From an uncultured Spirochaetaceae bacterium (GTDB lineage Bacteria; Spirochaetota; Spirochaetia; SZUA-6; Bin103), in assembly GCA_913043885.1 (NCBI GenBank), contig CAJWOB010000090.1:1-8397 (forward strand): a stretch of 8,397 nucleotides of DNA. The letters run 5' to 3'. Shown piece by piece: positions 6,441-8,397 of this stretch (the stretch's first letter is position 1; each line of letters begins with the position of its first letter). Below the pieces are notes generated by a model, which had not been told where the DNA came from, did no database searches, and was given only the letters and a program-made list of their open reading frames with translations. The translations under genes and the position numbers were made by a program.

Positions 6441-7931
6441 ATGAAGCGGAGACCAGCGCTGATGTTCACAGGTGCGCCGGCGCGGATAGCCCAGGAGGCG
6501 GCGCTGGCAGAAGCGCTTATGGAGGGCGACGTACCGGGCTGCCCTCCCATCTCGCCGGTGATGGTCGTCGGCAGCAGCGCCGGCGCCATCAACGCGGTGG
6601 CGGTCAACGCTGTCCTGCGCCACCATCCGCAGGCGGCACGCGGCCACGACGAGGATCCGGCCGCGGTGAGTGCCCACCTGCAGCGCCGCAAGGGTGACCT
6701 GAGCTGGCACGACTACCGCCAGCTGCTGGCCGGCTTGGACAACGAGATGATCTACACCGGCGGGGCGCGGGCGCTGGTGCACGTGGCCGCTCACGTCGGC
6801 AACGGCTTCCTGCTCGACAGCTCGCCGCTGCGTGCGTTGCTTGCGGAAACGCTGCAGGAGATGGGCTTCGACCGCCTCGCTAGCCTGGAGATCCCCACCT
6901 ATCTGTCGGTGGCGGACGCGTCGACCGGCCAGTCTCAGTTCCTGTCCAACGCCTCGACCGATCAAAGCGTGCGTCAACTACCCTTGGTGGACGTCCTGAT
7001 GGCGAGCACCGCCATCCCCGGGCTGTTTCCGCCGCAACAACTGCCCGGCATGGAAGGCGAGTTCATCGACGGCAGTTGCGGCCGCACCTGCCTGCCGGCG
7101 TCGGTGCCGCGACGCCACCGGATAAGCGACCTCTACGTCATCAGCCCCGACCACAGCAAACACCGCGAGCCGACGCGGCTGACGCGCCGATCCCAGCCCC
7201 CGGCGCCCGGTGACGGGCACGGCGGGCCGGGGCAGTGGCTGGCGCGGGCGGGGGCCGCCTACGAGAACCTGTCAGCGGTGCTGTTCGCGTACGAGTGTGA
7301 GTATCTGGCGACTATGGCCCGCCGCACCTTTGCGTTCAGCCCGACGTTGCAGAGCGCCTACGCGCTCATGGACTTCCGCGATCTCGGCGCTCAGTACGCA
7401 GCGGCGCTCCGGTGGGCGCGTGAGCTGGGCGAGCGGTGGGAACAGGTCGAGCATCGGATGCAGGATGCGGCCAACTCGCTGGTGATCGCCGAAGCGGCGG
7501 ATGGCACCAGCACGGTCGTCGCCGCCGGCTTCGGGACCCGACGCGAGGTGGCGCTCGAGGTCGAGGAGCGCCGCGTCTGGGGAGTCAGATTCCCCGAGGT
7601 GCGGAAGCGGCCTCTGGGACGGCGAGTGCACGAACGCGGCCTGGCGACAACGGCAACCAACGTCCGCTTCGATCGCGCCGCCAAGGGGTTCGAGACAGCG
7701 CTCGACGCAATCGTCGACACCGCGCCGCTGCAGGTCCGAATCCGGCGGCTCGGGGCGGAGCTGCAGCGCACCGCGCGCCGCATCAACACCCCGGAACAGC
7801 GTGTCATCGCCGGCCTCGAGCGTGAGATCACAGGCATCGAGCTGCGGCTTCAGGAACGCGATCGGGAGGAGCAGTTTCGGCTCAAGCGCTTCAAGCGACG
7901 CAAGGGGAGGGGAGTCGATGGATCTCGGTAG
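6441..7931 (+). CDS. Patatin-like phospholipase with degenerate oxyanion-hole motif and long C-terminal extension
   Basis: This 496-residue protein, without signal peptide or membrane span, carries a patatin core at about 5-330. The nucleophile elbow is GSSAG (44-48, Ser46), and the catalytic aspartate is D210 in FIDGS (208-212), preceded by the conserved STAIPGLFPP (189-198). Patatins hydrolyse acyl chains of lipids with this Ser-Asp dyad. The glycine-rich oxyanion loop, normally GGGxRG, reads TGAPARI (10-16): the arginine survives but the glycine triplet does not. This is not a start-site artefact, because an in-frame TAG at 6432 blocks any extension. The remaining ~160 residues (335-496) contain a charged beta-rich stretch and an Arg/Glu-rich, probably coiled-coil C-terminus (about 430-490) ending in a basic tail. 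This part is not recognised. The gene overlaps the EIIA gene by 14 nt. A weak AGGGGA precedes the ATG at long spacing. It may be an active lipase with relaxed geometry, or a lipid-binding pseudoenzyme. Confidence 0.87.
   Translation: MKRRPALMFTGAPARIAQEAALAEALMEGDVPGCPPISPVMVVGSSAGAINAVAVNAVLRHHPQAARGHDEDPAAVSAHLQRRKGDLSWHDYRQLLAGLDNEMIYTGGARALVHVAAHVGNGFLLDSSPLRALLAETLQEMGFDRLASLEIPTYLSVADASTGQSQFLSNASTDQSVRQLPLVDVLMASTAIPGLFPPQQLPGMEGEFIDGSCGRTCLPASVPRRHRISDLYVISPDHSKHREPTRLTRRSQPPAPGDGHGGPGQWLARAGAAYENLSAVLFAYECEYLATMARRTFAFSPTLQSAYALMDFRDLGAQYAAALRWARELGERWEQVEHRMQDAANSLVIAEAADGTSTVVAAGFGTRREVALEVEERRVWGVRFPEVRKRPLGRRVHERGLATTATNVRFDRAAKGFETALDAIVDTAPLQVRIRRLGAELQRTARRINTPEQRVIAGLEREITGIELRLQERDREEQFRLKRFKRRKGRGVDGSR
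7902..7914 (+). promoter_or_regulatory. Strong ribosome-binding site for the EIIA gene, inside the patatin gene
   Basis: The purine run AAGGGGAGGGGAG lies within the last codons of the patatin gene. Its GGAGG core (7906-7910) sits 7 nt before the ATG at 7918. This fixes the EIIA start, although the frame is open much further upstream. It is the strongest Shine-Dalgarno sequence seen in the window and suggests that EIIA is made at least as efficiently as the patatin. Confidence 0.75.
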
Positions 7932-8391
7932 GCTCCTGCGCGACGAGCTGGTGCGGCATCGCCTGGCAGCGGGCGACAAGTGGCAGGCGATTCGGGAGCT
8001 GGTCGACGTTCTGATGGCCGGGCACGAGATCAACCTGGCGCAGCGGCCAGCCATCGTCGAGGCGGTGTTGGAGCGGGAGCGCTCGATGACCACCGGTGTC
8101 GGCGACGGCGTGGCCATCCCCCACGGTGCGGTGGACAACGCCGATCACTTCTCGGCGGCACTGGGCGTTTCCGACACCGGCATCGATTTCGAGGCGCTGG
8201 ACGGCGGTCGGGTCCACATCGTGGTGCTGCTGATCGTTCCGCGGCGGAGCTTTGGCCGTCACGTCAGGACCCTGGCCTCGGTGGCCCGCTTGATGAACCG
8301 CGACGACCTGCGCACGGCAATTCGCGGCGCCGAGGACGCCAGCAGCGTGGTGGGGATTATTCGCGCGGCCGACGCTGCGGCGTCTAACTAG
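7918..8391 (+). CDS. PTS EIIA domain protein, fructose/nitrogen-regulatory type (PtsN-like)
   Basis: This 157-residue single-domain protein has the usual length of EIIA-Ntr. The phosphorylation site region is RERSMTTGVGDGVAIPHGAV (53-72), with H69 as the phosphoacceptor, matching the ST-GxGxAIPH consensus. The N-terminal LAAGDKWQAIRELVDVL (16-32), the central GIDFEALDGGRVHIVVLLIVP, and the C-terminal MNRDDLRTAI also fit the family. EIIA-Ntr proteins receive phosphate from an HPr-like carrier and regulate partners by phosphorylation-dependent binding rather than transporting sugar. No EI, HPr, EIIB/C, rpoN or kinase gene is visible here. The gene starts inside the last codons of the patatin gene (14-nt overlap) with a strong ribosome-binding site, so the two are translationally linked and the EIIA is a plausible regulator of that enzyme. 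This is inference from context only. The stop is followed by AGCGGAGA at the window edge, possibly the ribosome-binding site of a further gene. The symbol ptsN is withheld because of the unusual neighbourhood. Confidence 0.9.
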   Translation: MDLGRLLRDELVRHRLAAGDKWQAIRELVDVLMAGHEINLAQRPAIVEAVLERERSMTTGVGDGVAIPHGAVDNADHFSAALGVSDTGIDFEALDGGRVHIVVLLIVPRRSFGRHVRTLASVARLMNRDDLRTAIRGAEDASSVVGIIRAADAAASN

Positions 8392-8397
8392 CGGAGA

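Noticed and set aside
7272..8138. 288-codon minus-strand open frame opposite the patatin end and EIIA
   Set aside because: It is antisense to the conserved EIIA phosphorylation site and the patatin C-terminus. It shows no domain and has biased composition.
6441..8391. Anti-phage CBASS-type (CapV-like) patatin effector system
   Set aside because: No cyclic-nucleotide synthase, ubiquitin-like accessory gene or other defence marker is in the window, and the partner is a PTS EIIA instead.
1..8397. tRNA/rRNA genes, CRISPR arrays, transposase remnants, long direct repeats
   Set aside because: Reading both strands showed no evenly spaced repeats, no transposase motifs and no tRNA-like cloverleaf. 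Almost all sequence is accounted for by coding genes.

Overview
This is a GC-rich, gene-dense bacterial fragment with nine protein-coding genes and no rRNA, tRNA, CRISPR array or recognisable mobile element. An AlgI/AlgX-type acetylation pair and a nitrogen-PTS-like EIIA suggest a Gram-negative (proteobacterial-type) organism. Composition and protein families alone do not allow a finer placement. Gene junctions are tight: overlapping stop/start codons, directly abutting convergent stops, and GTG/TTG starts.

Left block (1-4275, minus strand). Read in transcription order, it holds a Gfo/Idh/MocA-family NAD(P)-dependent enzyme, an UlaG-like metallo-beta-lactamase-fold hydrolase, an MBOAT O-acyltransferase of the AlgI type, and an AlgX/AlgJ-like SGNH-fold protein cut by the window edge. 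Spacings are 37 bp, 57 bp and a 1-nt overlap, so the four may be co-transcribed. The last two form a classic pair that O-acetylates an extracytoplasmic glycan. The first two look like carbohydrate or lactone catabolism.

Middle block (4318-5988, plus strand). Across a 42-bp divergent promoter region from the Gfo/Idh/MocA gene lies an amidohydrolase-2 (COG3618-type, sugar-lactonase-like) protein. It is followed by a small polytopic membrane protein resembling the GPDPase membrane domain. The oxidoreductase, the metallo-hydrolase and the lactonase-like hydrolase together resemble a sugar oxidation and lactone-opening module. The substrate cannot be read from the sequence.

Right block (5989-8391). 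A free-standing PAS-domain protein on the minus strand ends head-on against the membrane protein gene. It is divergent, across 89 bp, from a two-gene unit encoding a patatin-like acyl hydrolase and a PTS EIIA (fructose/nitrogen type) whose start lies inside the end of the patatin gene. The patatin keeps the Ser-Asp dyad but lacks the usual glycine-rich oxyanion-hole motif, and has a long C-terminal extension of unknown function. This patatin-EIIA pair with an adjacent PAS protein is the least conventional arrangement in the window and the best candidate for an undescribed regulatory or effector unit.

Both divergent intergenic regions carry a short perfect dyad just upstream of the plus-strand gene, overlapping its Shine-Dalgarno-like sequence.
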